NCBI GenBank assembly: GCA_025362235.1 | Contig: JANYGZ010000040.1 | Span: forward strand, 1-63,138 | Length of the DNA stretch: 63,138 nt | From: Ferruginibacter sp. | GTDB lineage: Bacteria > Bacteroidota > Bacteroidia > Chitinophagales > Chitinophagaceae | Direction of reading: 5' to 3' | Shown here: in pieces, positions 17,773 to 27,253 of the stretch | How positions within the stretch are numbered: position 1 is the stretch's first letter | Layout: every line of letters begins with the position of its first letter | Notes under the pieces: model-generated | What the model saw: the letters and a program-made list of their open reading frames with translations, nothing else | Told to the model about the DNA's origin: nothing | Database searches by the model: none | Made by a program: the position numbers and the translations under genes

Positions 17773-18672
17773 CTATCTGTCACATAAAAGTTTTGCAGGG
17801 AATTTTTTGCGCCCAAATATTTTTTGTTCTTTGTCATAGTCACCAAAAATATCTTCAAATCTATCAAAGCTACCTTCTCCTTGAAGAGAGCCCGATTTTT
17901 TAAAACTGCTTTTTATTTTTAGGGTTCCAACTTTTTCAAATTTGTCTTTAAATCCAATAAAATCTTTATGGTCAATGCCTATTTCAACAAGGCCAAAAAA
18001 GAATTCTCCATATGAAGGGAATAAAGTCCAAAGTGTCTCAATACCTGGCTGCTTTTGAATTATTGTTTCTCTGTCCTAGCCTGCACCAATAGTAATACCT
18101 GAAATGTCGTAATCAAACATTCCTTCAACAGTAGGTTTACTTTTACTTTTATAAGTTGTCGGTATAAGCATATAGTTACACTCGCCTCGGTACTGGTCAA
18201 TTGATGCACAAATAACAGCTCTATAATAATCGTCTTTCAACTTAAATGTCAAAAGATCGTCAACCTGAAAATGGAAATTGGTTATTTTTCTGTACTTCTT
18301 TCTAGCCCTGATTTTTGTTTTTGGCTAGCTTATTTTTTTCCAAAGCCTATCAAGTTCTTTTTGTCGGGCCTTTCCTACTTTGGCATCTGCTTGTTCTGTC
18401 CAAACTTTTACACATGCACCTAATTTAATTGCAGATTCTACTTCTAGTAAAATTTCTTCCGTTAACTCACCGATTTCCCAAAAAGCAAAAGCATAAGAAG
18501 TCACAAAAATTTCATGATAGAAGTCTTCTTCCATTCCATATTCGGACTTTATAAATGGAATTTCATTTTTAATTATAGAAATATCAACATTGTTATCATA
18601 CAAGTCCATGATTCCCCAATAAGTATCATGAGCTAAGTCTCCATCAATAATTTTTACGCCATCTGTTGCCAT
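17773..18672 (-). pseudogene. DUF4259-like fusion protein interrupted by two in-frame TAG codons
   Basis: One reading frame runs from the ATG at 18672 to a final TAG at 17773 (300 codons) with two internal TAG codons at 18325-18327 and 18076-18078. The first segment (115 residues, MATDGVKIIDGDLAHDTYWG...) resembles DUF4259. The second starts right after the stop (PKTKIRARKKYRKITNFHF) and, with the third, looks like a basic linker plus an Imm26-like beta domain (VDDLLTFKLKDDYYRAV, then DRETIIQKQPGIETLW). No frameshift is needed to join them. The simplest reading is a gene inactivated by two nonsense mutations. The first segment alone could still be made. The Imm26 assignment is tentative. Confidence 0.75.
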
Positions 18673-18710
18673 AGAAGGATTTGTCTAAAAGGTTACCGCT
18701 AACAAAACAT

Positions 18711-19844
18711 TTACTTATTAACCGATAATTTATATACAGTAATGGTATGGTATTGTTTACCTGGCTGTAAAATGGTTGTAGGAAATGAAGGCTCATTTGG
18801 CGAATCAGGAAAATGCTGTGTTTCCAAACATAACGCTGTATGCTGGTTAATAGGTTTTCCATCCCTTGCCTTAAATGTTCCATCTAAAAAATTGCCAGTA
18901 TAAAATTGAAGCCCTGGTTCCATTGTGAATACTTCCAGCAACCTGCCTGAAATGCTATCTGATAATATAGCTACCTGCTGCAATGAAGTATCTGTTTTGC
19001 TTAATACAAAATTATGGTCGTAACCGCCTGGTACATTATCAATATCACGGCCAATTTTTTTTGCTGTAGTAAAATCAAATGCTGTCCCTTTTACAGTTTT
19101 AATTTCTCCTATAGGTATTAGAGTAGTGTCAACCGGCGTATAGTTATCTGCTTTAATCATCAGTGTATGGTCAAGTATGGAATTTGCCACATCGCCTGTA
19201 AGATTAAAATAGCTATGGTTGGTAAGGTTTACCGGTGTTGCTTTATCTGTGGTTGCATTGTACTCAATTTTTAATTCATCATCATTGGTTAATGTATAAC
19301 GCACATTAACTTTTAAATTACCCGGGTAGCCTTCTTCTCCATCTTTACTTGTGTAGCTTAATAATAAAGTTGCGGTAGCGTCATTGTCAATAGCTGCATC
19401 CCATACCACTTTGTCAAACCCTTTATTGCCGCCATGCAAATGATTTTGGCCATTATTTGTTACGAGTGTATACTGAGTTGTATTGATTTTAAATTTACCT
19501 TTTGCAATACGGTTTCCATAACGGCCAACCAATGCGCCAAAATAAGGAGGTTTGGCAAGATATCCGCTCAAACTATCAAAGCCCAGTACAATATTGGATG
19601 TTGCATTATTTTTATCCGGTACTATCCATGATGTAACAATGCCGCCATAGGTAGAAATTTTTACCTGTACACCTTTTGCATTGGTAAGGGTGTATAAAAA
19701 AACTTCTTTACCATCTGTATTACCCCAGTTTGTTTTTGTAATGCCTTGTCTACTTTCCATTGTATCGCTTTCTTTTTTATTGTTGCAGAATGTAATAAAT
19801 ATTGTAACTGCTAACGCAAAACTAAATCCCGAAATGTATTTCAT
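18711..19844 (-). CDS. galM: Aldose 1-epimerase (mutarotase), lipoprotein
   Basis: 377 residues. A hydrophobic start ends in Ile-Thr-Phe-Cys-Asn, a probable lipobox, so the enzyme is likely anchored outside the cytoplasm. The mutarotase fold shows in STYGGIVTSWIVP, GRYGNRIAKGKF, NNGQNHLHGG (catalytic His region), NLTNHSYFNL and the C-terminal LCLETQHFPDSPN (catalytic Glu). It interconverts alpha and beta anomers of free sugars. It ends the minus-strand arabinose cluster, 34 bases behind the porter gene, so it probably prepares arabinose released by the glycosidases for uptake. Confidence 0.93.
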   Translation of the reverse strand: MKYISGFSFALAVTIFITFCNNKKESDTMESRQGITKTNWGNTDGKEVFLYTLTNAKGVQVKISTYGGIVTSWIVPDKNNATSNIVLGFDSLSGYLAKPPYFGALVGRYGNRIAKGKFKINTTQYTLVTNNGQNHLHGGNKGFDKVVWDAAIDNDATATLLLSYTSKDGEEGYPGNLKVNVRYTLTNDDELKIEYNATTDKATPVNLTNHSYFNLTGDVANSILDHTLMIKADNYTPVDTTLIPIGEIKTVKGTAFDFTTAKKIGRDIDNVPGGYDHNFVLSKTDTSLQQVAILSDSISGRLLEVFTMEPGLQFYTGNFLDGTFKARDGKPINQHTALCLETQHFPDSPNEPSFPTTILQPGKQYHTITVYKLSVNK

Positions 19845-19878
19845 GTTGTGTATTTTTTAAATTATTGTATTGCCGAGT

Positions 19879-21192
19879 TTATTCTATTCCCAATTTTTTC
19901 TGAATAGCTTCTAAAGACTGCCCCTTTGTTTCGGGCAAAAACTTCCATACAAATACAAGGTGCAGCGCCATCATTACACTATAAAACGTAAATGAATAAA
20001 ATCCTCCCCTGGGGCTTCCTTCAACAATTATGGGAAAAGTCCACGAAATAATAGCAGCCATTATCCAATGCGTAAAACTTCCCAGCGACCCGCCTTGCGA
20101 CCGCACAGAGTTTGGAAAAATTTCTGAAATAAATACCCATATAACGGCGCCTTGTGAAAATCCAAAAAAAGCAATAAAGCCAATCAGGTAAATAATCACA
20201 TTGCTATCAGGCACACTGCTGCTAAAAGCCATAGCAGTAAGTGCCAGGAAAAATATCATACCTACTGAACCTATCAACAGCAAAGTTTTTCTGCCGAATT
20301 TATCAATCATAGTCATGGCCAGCAAAGTAAAAACTAAATTGGCTGCACCGATATATACGGGTTGCAGGTACGCATGTGCCTTATCAAAACCAGCCATTTC
20401 AAATATGCGTGGTGCGTAATAAATGATGGCATTGATACCTGATAGCTGGTTAAACATAGCCAGTATAACAGCATAAGCAATTGGTTTACGGAATTTTTTC
20501 TGAAATAATTTTTCAGCATGATGCGTAACCGAATTGCGGATATCTTCTATTGCTTTCTGTGGGTTTGCTTCACCAATGCGCTGCATAATTGGAATAGCTT
20601 CAGCATCCCTGTCATTCAATATCAGCCAACGCGGACTTTCTGGAATGGTACGTACCAGCAATGCAAACAATCCTGCAGGTATAACCATAATACCCAACAT
20701 CCAGCGCCATGCATCATCGCCAATGCCTGCAAATAAAAAGTTGGTGATGTAAGCCACAAAAATTCCCAATACAATATTAACCTGGAAAGAACCTGCCAAA
20801 CGCCCCCGGAGATGTGCCGGAGAAATTTCAGAAATATACATGGGCCCTACAACAGATGAAGTACCTACTGCAATACCACCAATAAAACGAAACGTAATAA
20901 ATAATATCCAGGCAGATGTGGAAGCACAGCCAATGGCGGAAAATAAATAAAGAATGGCAACAGCAATCAACACTTTTTTACGGCCATATTTTTTTGCAGG
21001 AACCCCTGCAATAATAGAACCAAGTACCGTACCAATTAAACTGGACGCTACGGTAAAACCCTGCCAAAATGAGCTGAGGCTCCATAATTGCTGAATGGTT
21101 TTTTCGGCGCCGGAAATAACTGCGGTTTCAAAACCAAATAAAAATCCGCCAAGGGCGGCAATTAATGCAATACGAACGGGATATGAAAGCAT
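19879..21192 (-). CDS. araE: MFS sugar porter, probable arabinose/xylose:H+ symporter
   Basis: About 437 residues, twelve membrane segments. Sugar-porter signatures are GFLFGFETAVISG, the KYGRKK loop after helix 2, GGIAVGTSSVVGPMYISEISPAHLRGRL, PESPRWLI, and PETKGQSLE at the end. I prefer the start at 21192 (MLSYPVRIALI), which puts the first helix at the N-terminus as in the family; the frame opens 26 codons earlier. Its position between the GH51 arabinofuranosidase and the mutarotase points to L-arabinose as substrate. Confidence 0.9.
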   Translation of the reverse strand: MLSYPVRIALIAALGGFLFGFETAVISGAEKTIQQLWSLSSFWQGFTVASSLIGTVLGSIIAGVPAKKYGRKKVLIAVAILYLFSAIGCASTSAWILFITFRFIGGIAVGTSSVVGPMYISEISPAHLRGRLAGSFQVNIVLGIFVAYITNFLFAGIGDDAWRWMLGIMVIPAGLFALLVRTIPESPRWLILNDRDAEAIPIMQRIGEANPQKAIEDIRNSVTHHAEKLFQKKFRKPIAYAVILAMFNQLSGINAIIYYAPRIFEMAGFDKAHAYLQPVYIGAANLVFTLLAMTMIDKFGRKTLLLIGSVGMIFFLALTAMAFSSSVPDSNVIIYLIGFIAFFGFSQGAVIWVFISEIFPNSVRSQGGSLGSFTHWIMAAIISWTFPIIVEGSPRGGFYSFTFYSVMMALHLVFVWKFLPETKGQSLEAIQKKLGIE

Positions 21193-21334
21193 GCTAATCG
21201 TTTTAGAATATAAATATATTGGTTTGTGGTCAATTTCTACAAAACCTTTTAATAGTATCGAAGGGGCCAAGAATTAATAAAGCGATTGCAGCTTTTAAAT
21301 ACATGCTATAACTGCATTACAAATGAATAATTTT

Positions 21335-22876
21335 TTATTTTACTGTTAACACAACTACCGAAGTTGCAGGCAATGTAATGGTGATTGTATTTTTATCCAA
21401 TGCAAAGTCTTTAAAAATGGCAGGCTTTATTTTTTCAGGATCGGCAAACGAATTATAGTCCTGCAATTTTTTTGATGTAAGAATTCTTCCTGTTGTACCG
21501 CTTAATTTTTCTGTGCCGATATTGAGGGTTATTTTCTGTGCATGGGTTGGGTCAATATTTACCAATGAAATATGAATGGTTCCAGTACTGTCCTTCGATG
21601 CAGAAGAGGAAATAGCAGGTAATTTTTGCCCGTCTAAAATATAATCGTTACTGGTAATGGTCAATGGAAGCAGGGTTGCGTTTTGATGCACTTTATACAT
21701 TTCCATCACATGATAGGTTGGTGTTAAAATCATTTTTTCTTTATTGGTAAGAATTACTGCCTGTAACACATTAACACATTGTGCCAGATTTGCCACACGT
21801 ACCCTGTTGGCATGGTTATTAAAAATATTAAGTGTTACGCCTGCTATCATCGCATCCCTGATAGTATTTTGCTGGTATAAAAATCCAGGATTGGTACCAT
21901 TTTCTACGTCATACCACCCACCCCACTCATCTACCACCAATGCAATTTTTTGCTGAGGGTCATATTTATCCATGATGGCTGCATGCTTTGTTACCAATTC
22001 TTCCATCAGCAATGCCTGCTTCATAATACCAAAATATTGTTCCTCTGAAAATTCAACTGCTGATCCTTTTTTGTTCCAGTCAAGTACAGAATAATGGTGC
22101 ATGGCAACACCACCCAGCATATTGAGCGGAATATTTTTCATTAGCGTTTCTGTCCAGTTATAATCTGCATCACTTGCACCCGAGGCAATGCGCATCAAGC
22201 CGCCTGTATTTTCCCAGTCAGCTATAAACGTTACATATTTACGGTATTCATCTGCATAATATTCGGGTTTCATATTGCCACCACAACCCCATGCTTCATT
22301 ACCTATGCCCCATAGTTTTACTTTCCATGGTTCGGCCCTGCCATTTTGTTTACGCAAATCACTCATCGGGCTTTTGCCTTTAAAGTTGGTGTACTGCACC
22401 CAATCTGCCAGCTCCTGTACGGTACCACTTCCTACATTGCCGGAGAGGTATGGTTCAGCTCCTAATAATTCGCACATGTTTAAAAAATCATGCGTACCAA
22501 AACTGTTATCTTCTGTAACACCGCCCCACCACTTATTTACCATCGATGGCCTTTTATCTTTTGGGCCAATGCCATCTTTCCAATGGTAGGTATCTGCAAA
22601 ACAACCACCGGGCCAACGCAGGTTTGGTATCTGCAGTTTTTTTAATGCCGCAATAATATCATTACGCACACCATTTGTATTGGGTATTGAAGAGGTATCG
22701 CCCACATAAAAACCACCATATATACAATGGCCAAGGTGTTCGGCAAAATGGCCATAAATATTTTTATTGATGGTGTACTTTGCATCGGTGGTATTAACTG
22801 TTATGGTATTTTGCTGGGCAAATACAAAACCCGCAGCAAATAAAAACAGTAATGATGATGAAAATTTTTTTATCAT
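21335..22876 (-). CDS. Alpha-L-arabinofuranosidase, GH51
   Basis: About 513 residues with a signal peptide cut after FVFA, so periplasmic or secreted. GH51 features: YGHFAEHLG and NLRWPGGCFADTYHWKDGIGP near the N-terminus, the acid/base Glu in WGIGNEAWGCGG, and the nucleophile Glu in VVDEWGGWY. It releases terminal alpha-L-arabinofuranose from arabinans and arabinoxylan oligomers. The start at 22876 is preferred because it gives a clean signal peptide; an ATG eight codons up exists. It is 27 bases behind the regulator gene, in the same direction, so the two share a transcript. Confidence 0.95.
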   Translation of the reverse strand: MIKKFSSSLLFLFAAGFVFAQQNTITVNTTDAKYTINKNIYGHFAEHLGHCIYGGFYVGDTSSIPNTNGVRNDIIAALKKLQIPNLRWPGGCFADTYHWKDGIGPKDKRPSMVNKWWGGVTEDNSFGTHDFLNMCELLGAEPYLSGNVGSGTVQELADWVQYTNFKGKSPMSDLRKQNGRAEPWKVKLWGIGNEAWGCGGNMKPEYYADEYRKYVTFIADWENTGGLMRIASGASDADYNWTETLMKNIPLNMLGGVAMHHYSVLDWNKKGSAVEFSEEQYFGIMKQALLMEELVTKHAAIMDKYDPQQKIALVVDEWGGWYDVENGTNPGFLYQQNTIRDAMIAGVTLNIFNNHANRVRVANLAQCVNVLQAVILTNKEKMILTPTYHVMEMYKVHQNATLLPLTITSNDYILDGQKLPAISSSASKDSTGTIHISLVNIDPTHAQKITLNIGTEKLSGTTGRILTSKKLQDYNSFADPEKIKPAIFKDFALDKNTITITLPATSVVVLTVK

Positions 22877-22903
22877 AATTTTTATTTTATACAAAAACAT
22901 AGT

Positions 22904-23605
22904 TTATAAACGTACTGACTGTGGCACAAAATTTAAAAACAATTTAAAACCTGCCTTATATTTTTTGGCATCTACCTTATAATAAAATGCACCCTTTCGG
23001 GAATTCAGTTTGTCTTTATCTTTTAATTTTACCAACAACCCGGTTGATAAAAGTTTACGTGTAAAGTTGCCTTTATCAAATTCAATATTGTAAACACAGG
23101 TATATAAATTCTGCAATTGCGGTATAGTAAATTTTGGTGGTAACAATTCAAACAATAATGGATGAAGCGCTGCTTTGTACCTTAATTTTTCTTTTGCCAG
23201 TTCCACAAATGTTGCATGATCAAAAATCAGCTCTGGATATTGATTTATTGGGCACCATACCGGATGATAATCTTCATTGATCTGCTGCTTATATTTTTGA
23301 ATATCGATCAATGCAAAATATGCAATAGAAACAGTTCGCTCTGCTGTATCCCTGTCTACATCTGTAAATGCATGTAACTGCTCCATGTACAAACCATCCA
23401 GTCCGGTAAGGTCTTTAAGCACACGGGAGGCGGCATCTTCTGCACTTTCATTGTTCTGCACAAAACCTCCCACCAGGCTCCACTTTCCTTTAAAGGGTTC
23501 AAAGCTTCTTTGTATCACCAGTAACTTCAGGTCCTGTCCATCGTAGCCAAAAATTATACAATCAACCGCAAATAAAAACCGCTTTTGCTGGGTATATCGC
23601 CTCAT
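22904..23605 (-). CDS. araR: NUDIX-type arabinose regulator AraR
   Basis: 233 residues with an N-terminal Nudix fold and a C-terminal winged helix, the NrtR-like layout. The Nudix box reads GGFVQNNESAEDAASRVLKDLTGL with the catalytic REUxEE replaced by RVLKDL, so it is expected to bind rather than cleave its ligand. Family knowledge: in Bacteroides thetaiotaomicron a protein of this type (AraR) represses arabinose genes and is released by L-arabinose. Here it sits inside the arabinose cluster, between the symporter and GH51 genes. The winged-helix part is around residues 150-215. Operators are not proven. Confidence 0.92.
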   Translation of the reverse strand: MRRYTQQKRFLFAVDCIIFGYDGQDLKLLVIQRSFEPFKGKWSLVGGFVQNNESAEDAASRVLKDLTGLDGLYMEQLHAFTDVDRDTAERTVSIAYFALIDIQKYKQQINEDYHPVWCPINQYPELIFDHATFVELAKEKLRYKAALHPLLFELLPPKFTIPQLQNLYTCVYNIEFDKGNFTRKLLSTGLLVKLKDKDKLNSRKGAFYYKVDAKKYKAGFKLFLNFVPQSVRL

Positions 23606-23675
23606 GAAATTTGTTTACCTTAAATTAAAATTTATTGCTAAAATACAAACTAGTGATTCGTTAATGGTGAATAGT

Positions 23676-23702
23676 GAATGGTCAATTCACGATTGACCAT
23701 TC
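23676..23702. repeat. 11 bp inverted repeat between araR and the symporter gene
   Basis: GAATGGTCAAT (23676-23686) pairs with ATTGACCATTC (23692-23702) around a five-base loop. It lies after the symporter gene and before araR on the minus strand. It could be a terminator without T run, an operator, or an intergenic repeat; a related GAATGGTCAATGGTCAATGG sequence is at about 30300. Confidence 0.5.
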
Positions 23703-23763
23703 CCCATAAACGTATCAAACCACCAGTTTACAATTAATATAACACTAGTGCGGTTAGTAAAAA

Positions 23764-25458
23764 CTACCAGAACTTAACATACAATGCAAAAATGATTAAT
23801 AAGGTAATTACAATTAATGCGGTGGTTTGTGGCTTTAACTTAAACATTTCCTTATCTAATTCAAATGCTTTTGGATTTATTTTCGGACCAGCCATACTCA
23901 TTGCAACCATAACAATCATAGTAAACATAAATGATAATCCCATACAAATATGAAATGGAATTACAAAAACATCTTTACCATTTTTAATTGTATGATACGC
24001 TGTGTATAAAAAAGTATCGTGGCCAAATAATTGCGGAGCAAACTCATTAAACAGAATTGATAATCCAAAACCGGTAAGCAGCCCCGCTATAGCTGCTGCG
24101 CCAGTAGTTCTTTTCCAAAACATTCCCAGAATAAACATCGCAAATACGCCAGGGCTTATATAACCGGTATACTGTTGTATAAATGTAAAACCACCCTTTC
24201 CACCTATTCCTAATAAATCATCCCATGTAAATATAACTGCCAGTATCATAGCAGCAAAAACTGCAATCCTGCCCGTGTATACCTGAGATTTTTCACTGCC
24301 TTCTTTATGGAAATATTTTTTATGAATATCCAATGTATAGATGGTGGAGATACTGTTTACTTTTCCTGCCAGCGATGCAACAATGGCTGCAGTTAAAGCC
24401 GCAACCGACAAGCCTTTTAGGCCGGTAGGTAAAAAAGTAAGCACCGCAGAATAGGCACCATCTTTACCGCCAACCAATTGGGATAAATGCCCGCTTTTGT
24501 ATAAAACAAATGCAGCAATACCCGGTAACATAACTATCAGCGGCATCAGTAATTTTAAAAAACCGGCAAATAAAATACCAGTACGGGCAGTTTGTAAATC
24601 TGCCCCCAACGCACGTTGTGTAATGTACTGGTTGCAACCCCAGTAATTTAAATTAATAATCCAGATACCAGCCAGGTAAGATAGCATACCAGGAAAAGTA
24701 ATATACTTATCAATATCATTTTGAGCAGAGCCCTCCACTGGTTTTGCAATAATCATTTTAAAATGTTCCGGTGCTTCATTAATCAATGTTTTAAACCCTG
24801 CTATAGCACTATGGCCGCCGCCAAAATATTCGCTTACGGTAGTTAAAGCAATGTAAGAAGTAACCAGGCCGCCAAAAATCAATACCGCTACCTGTATTAC
24901 ATCGGTATAAGCTACCACCTTCATACCACCCAAAGATATCAGCAATGCAAATACGGCAAGGCCAATCATAATAGTATGCAAATAACCGCCGCCTGCAATA
25001 CCATTAATTGCAACGGCGCCCAGGTATAAAATAGATGTTAAGTTTACAAACACATACAGGAACAACCAGAATACAGCCATGATCAATGCTGTGGTTTCAT
25101 TGTATCTTGTTTTTAAAAACTGGGGCATTGTATAAATCTTGTTCTTGAGGTAAACAGGTATGAACCAAACCGCAATTATTATCAATGCAATGGCAGCAAT
25201 CCACTCATAAGCAGCTACGGCTATACCCAAAAAGAACCCCTCCCCACTCATTCCGATAAATTGTTCTGCAGAAATATTGGAAGCAATCAAAGATGCACCA
25301 ATTGCCCACCAGGTAAGGCTGCCTTCTGCCAAAAAATAAGCCTTGGCATCATGCTCATTTTTTTTACGTTTGCGGTAGATTGAATAACCGTAACCGGCTA
25401 CGATTATAAAGTATACAATAAATACTGCGTAATCGGCAAAAGCAAGGTTCTTATTCAT
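23764..25458 (-). CDS. Sodium:solute symporter (SSS family), probable arabinose transporter
   Basis: 564 residues with about 14 membrane segments. The SSS family shows in ALIASNISAEQFIGMSGEGF, GGMKVVAYTDVIQV and AALTAAIVASLAGKVNSISTIYTLDI (sodium site region). It belongs to the SGLT-like sugar branch. It lies 44 bases behind araA in the same direction, so arabinose uptake driven by sodium is the natural role; this is inferred from context. With the MFS porter the locus has two different uptake systems. Confidence 0.92.
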   Translation of the reverse strand: MNKNLAFADYAVFIVYFIIVAGYGYSIYRKRKKNEHDAKAYFLAEGSLTWWAIGASLIASNISAEQFIGMSGEGFFLGIAVAAYEWIAAIALIIIAVWFIPVYLKNKIYTMPQFLKTRYNETTALIMAVFWLFLYVFVNLTSILYLGAVAINGIAGGGYLHTIMIGLAVFALLISLGGMKVVAYTDVIQVAVLIFGGLVTSYIALTTVSEYFGGGHSAIAGFKTLINEAPEHFKMIIAKPVEGSAQNDIDKYITFPGMLSYLAGIWIINLNYWGCNQYITQRALGADLQTARTGILFAGFLKLLMPLIVMLPGIAAFVLYKSGHLSQLVGGKDGAYSAVLTFLPTGLKGLSVAALTAAIVASLAGKVNSISTIYTLDIHKKYFHKEGSEKSQVYTGRIAVFAAMILAVIFTWDDLLGIGGKGGFTFIQQYTGYISPGVFAMFILGMFWKRTTGAAAIAGLLTGFGLSILFNEFAPQLFGHDTFLYTAYHTIKNGKDVFVIPFHICMGLSFMFTMIVMVAMSMAGPKINPKAFELDKEMFKLKPQTTALIVITLLIIFALYVKFW

Positions 25459-25502
25459 ATAGCTGTGTTAAATGGTTTAAGCGTTATCGTTATTTTATAA
25501 AA

Positions 25503-27002
25503 TTATTTATTAATCTGGTAATATACATCACTCCAGCGAAGGTCATTTTTAAATTGGTAAATATTGGTATTTTTTCCAATCAGGCAAAATTCAATACCCG
25601 CCATGTCTGCAAAATCTTCCATGTGTGTGGCGGTTAAATTCTGACTATAACCCGTATGGTGTGCACCTCCTGCAAGTATCCATGCAGCACAACCTGTCTT
25701 CATATCAGGATAGGGTTTCCACAAAACCCTTGCTACCGGAAGCTTTGGCAGTGCATGCAGCGGAGCTACTGCTTCTACTTCGTTTACCAGTAAACGAAAG
25801 CGGTTACCCATATCAATCATTGATACATTTAATGCATGGCCCGGTGCCGAATTAAAAACAAGTCTCACCGGATCTGCCTTACCACCAATGCCCAACGGAT
25901 GTACTTCACAAGTCGGTTTTCCCTTGGCGATAGAAGGACATATTTCAAGCATATGAGAACCCAGTACCATTTGATTTTCCGGATCAAAATGATAGGTGTA
26001 ATCTTCCATAAAAGAATTGCCACCAGGTAAGCCACTGCCCATTACTTTCATGGCCCGTACCAGAGCTGCTGTTTTCCAATCACCCTCACCGGCAAAACCA
26101 TAACCGCTTGCCATCAATCTTTGTGCAGCAATGCCAGGCAATTGCGCCATACCGTGCAGGTCTTCGAATGTATCAGTAAAACCTTTATAATTTCCGGCTT
26201 CCAAAAATGTGCGAATACCCACTTCAATTTTTGCTGCTTCCCTTAAAGATGAATGTTGCCCGCCATCTTTTTTCAAAGAAGCACTTAAAATATATTGTTC
26301 TTCATATTCTTTTATCAATGCATCAATTGACTCATCGCTGGTTTCATTAATTACTTTTACCAGATCGCCAATACCATGCGTATTTACTGCATAACCAAAT
26401 TTATATTCCGCTTCTACTTTATCGCCATCTGTTACCGCTACATACCGCATATTATCACCAAAGCGCACAAATTTTGCACCCTGCCAATCGTTCCACCCGG
26501 CCGCAGCCCTGCACCAGGCATTCAGTTCCTGCAATACTTCGGGATCCTGCCAATGGCCCACAATAACTTTTCGGTTCATACGCATACGGCTTACCATAAA
26601 ACCAAACTCCCTGTCGCCATGGGCGCTTTGGTTTAGGTTCATAAAATCCATATCAATATCATTCCATGGAATATCACGGTTAAACTGGGTATGCAAATGA
26701 CACAGCGGTTTTTGTAAAATCTTTAATCCGCCGATCCACATTTTTGCAGGAGAAAAAGTATGCATCCATGCAATGATGCCGATACAATTTTTTTCATTAT
26801 TGGCTTCCTGGCAAACACTGTAAATTTCTTCTGTAGTTTTTACGGTTGGTTTAAAAACTATTGTAACCGGTATTTGTGCGGCATCATTTAACGAGCCTGC
26901 TATTGTTTGTGAATGTGAGGCCACCTGCTGTAAGGTTTGCTCACCATACAGGTGCTGGCTGCCGGTTACAAACCATACTTCTAATTTTTTTAATTCTATC
27001 AT
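25503..27002 (-). CDS. araA: L-arabinose isomerase
   Basis: 499 residues, the usual length. It converts L-arabinose to L-ribulose with a Mn ion in the cytoplasm. The family start [18 protein letters not shown] is present, and metal ligands are in [11 protein letters not shown] and [11 protein letters not shown] (Glu residues) and in [11 protein letters not shown] and the HH of [10 protein letters not shown] (His residues). A repeat cluster separates it from the GH127 gene upstream; the symporter follows at once. Confidence 0.98.
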   Translation of the reverse strand: MIELKKLEVWFVTGSQHLYGEQTLQQVASHSQTIAGSLNDAAQIPVTIVFKPTVKTTEEIYSVCQEANNEKNCIGIIAWMHTFSPAKMWIGGLKILQKPLCHLHTQFNRDIPWNDIDMDFMNLNQSAHGDREFGFMVSRMRMNRKVIVGHWQDPEVLQELNAWCRAAAGWNDWQGAKFVRFGDNMRYVAVTDGDKVEAEYKFGYAVNTHGIGDLVKVINETSDESIDALIKEYEEQYILSASLKKDGGQHSSLREAAKIEVGIRTFLEAGNYKGFTDTFEDLHGMAQLPGIAAQRLMASGYGFAGEGDWKTAALVRAMKVMGSGLPGGNSFMEDYTYHFDPENQMVLGSHMLEICPSIAKGKPTCEVHPLGIGGKADPVRLVFNSAPGHALNVSMIDMGNRFRLLVNEVEAVAPLHALPKLPVARVLWKPYPDMKTGCAAWILAGGAHHTGYSQNLTATHMEDFADMAGIEFCLIGKNTNIYQFKNDLRWSDVYYQINK

Positions 27003-27056
27003 ATTTTTTTGCCGGTATGGCGTTAAAATGTTAAGAAATTATAATTCATTTTTTCT

Positions 27057-27252
27057 GCCGTTTAGACGTTTAGGCGTTTTAAAATACATGTTGCTTTTTT
27101 GCCAGTAACACGTTGAGACGTTAAGAAATTATAATTTATTTTTTTGCAGCTTTGACATTTAGTCGTTTTAAAATATAAACAAAAAAAGCGTCCAAACGCC
27201 TCAACGGCTAATCACATCAAACATAAAAAACGTCTTACCGACTCACCGGCTA
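27057..27252. repeat. Second cluster of the ~22 bp repeat family
   Basis: Units related to those around the GxxExxY gene occur between araA and GH127: an inverted copy GCCGTTTAGACGTTTAGGCG at about 27058-27077, a degenerate inverted one near 27102-27125, and forward copies CGTCCAAACGCCTCAACGGC at 27189-27208 and CGTCTTACCGACTCACCGGC at about 27231-27250. No GxxExxY gene is present here. Confidence 0.75.
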
Positions 27253-27253
27253 A

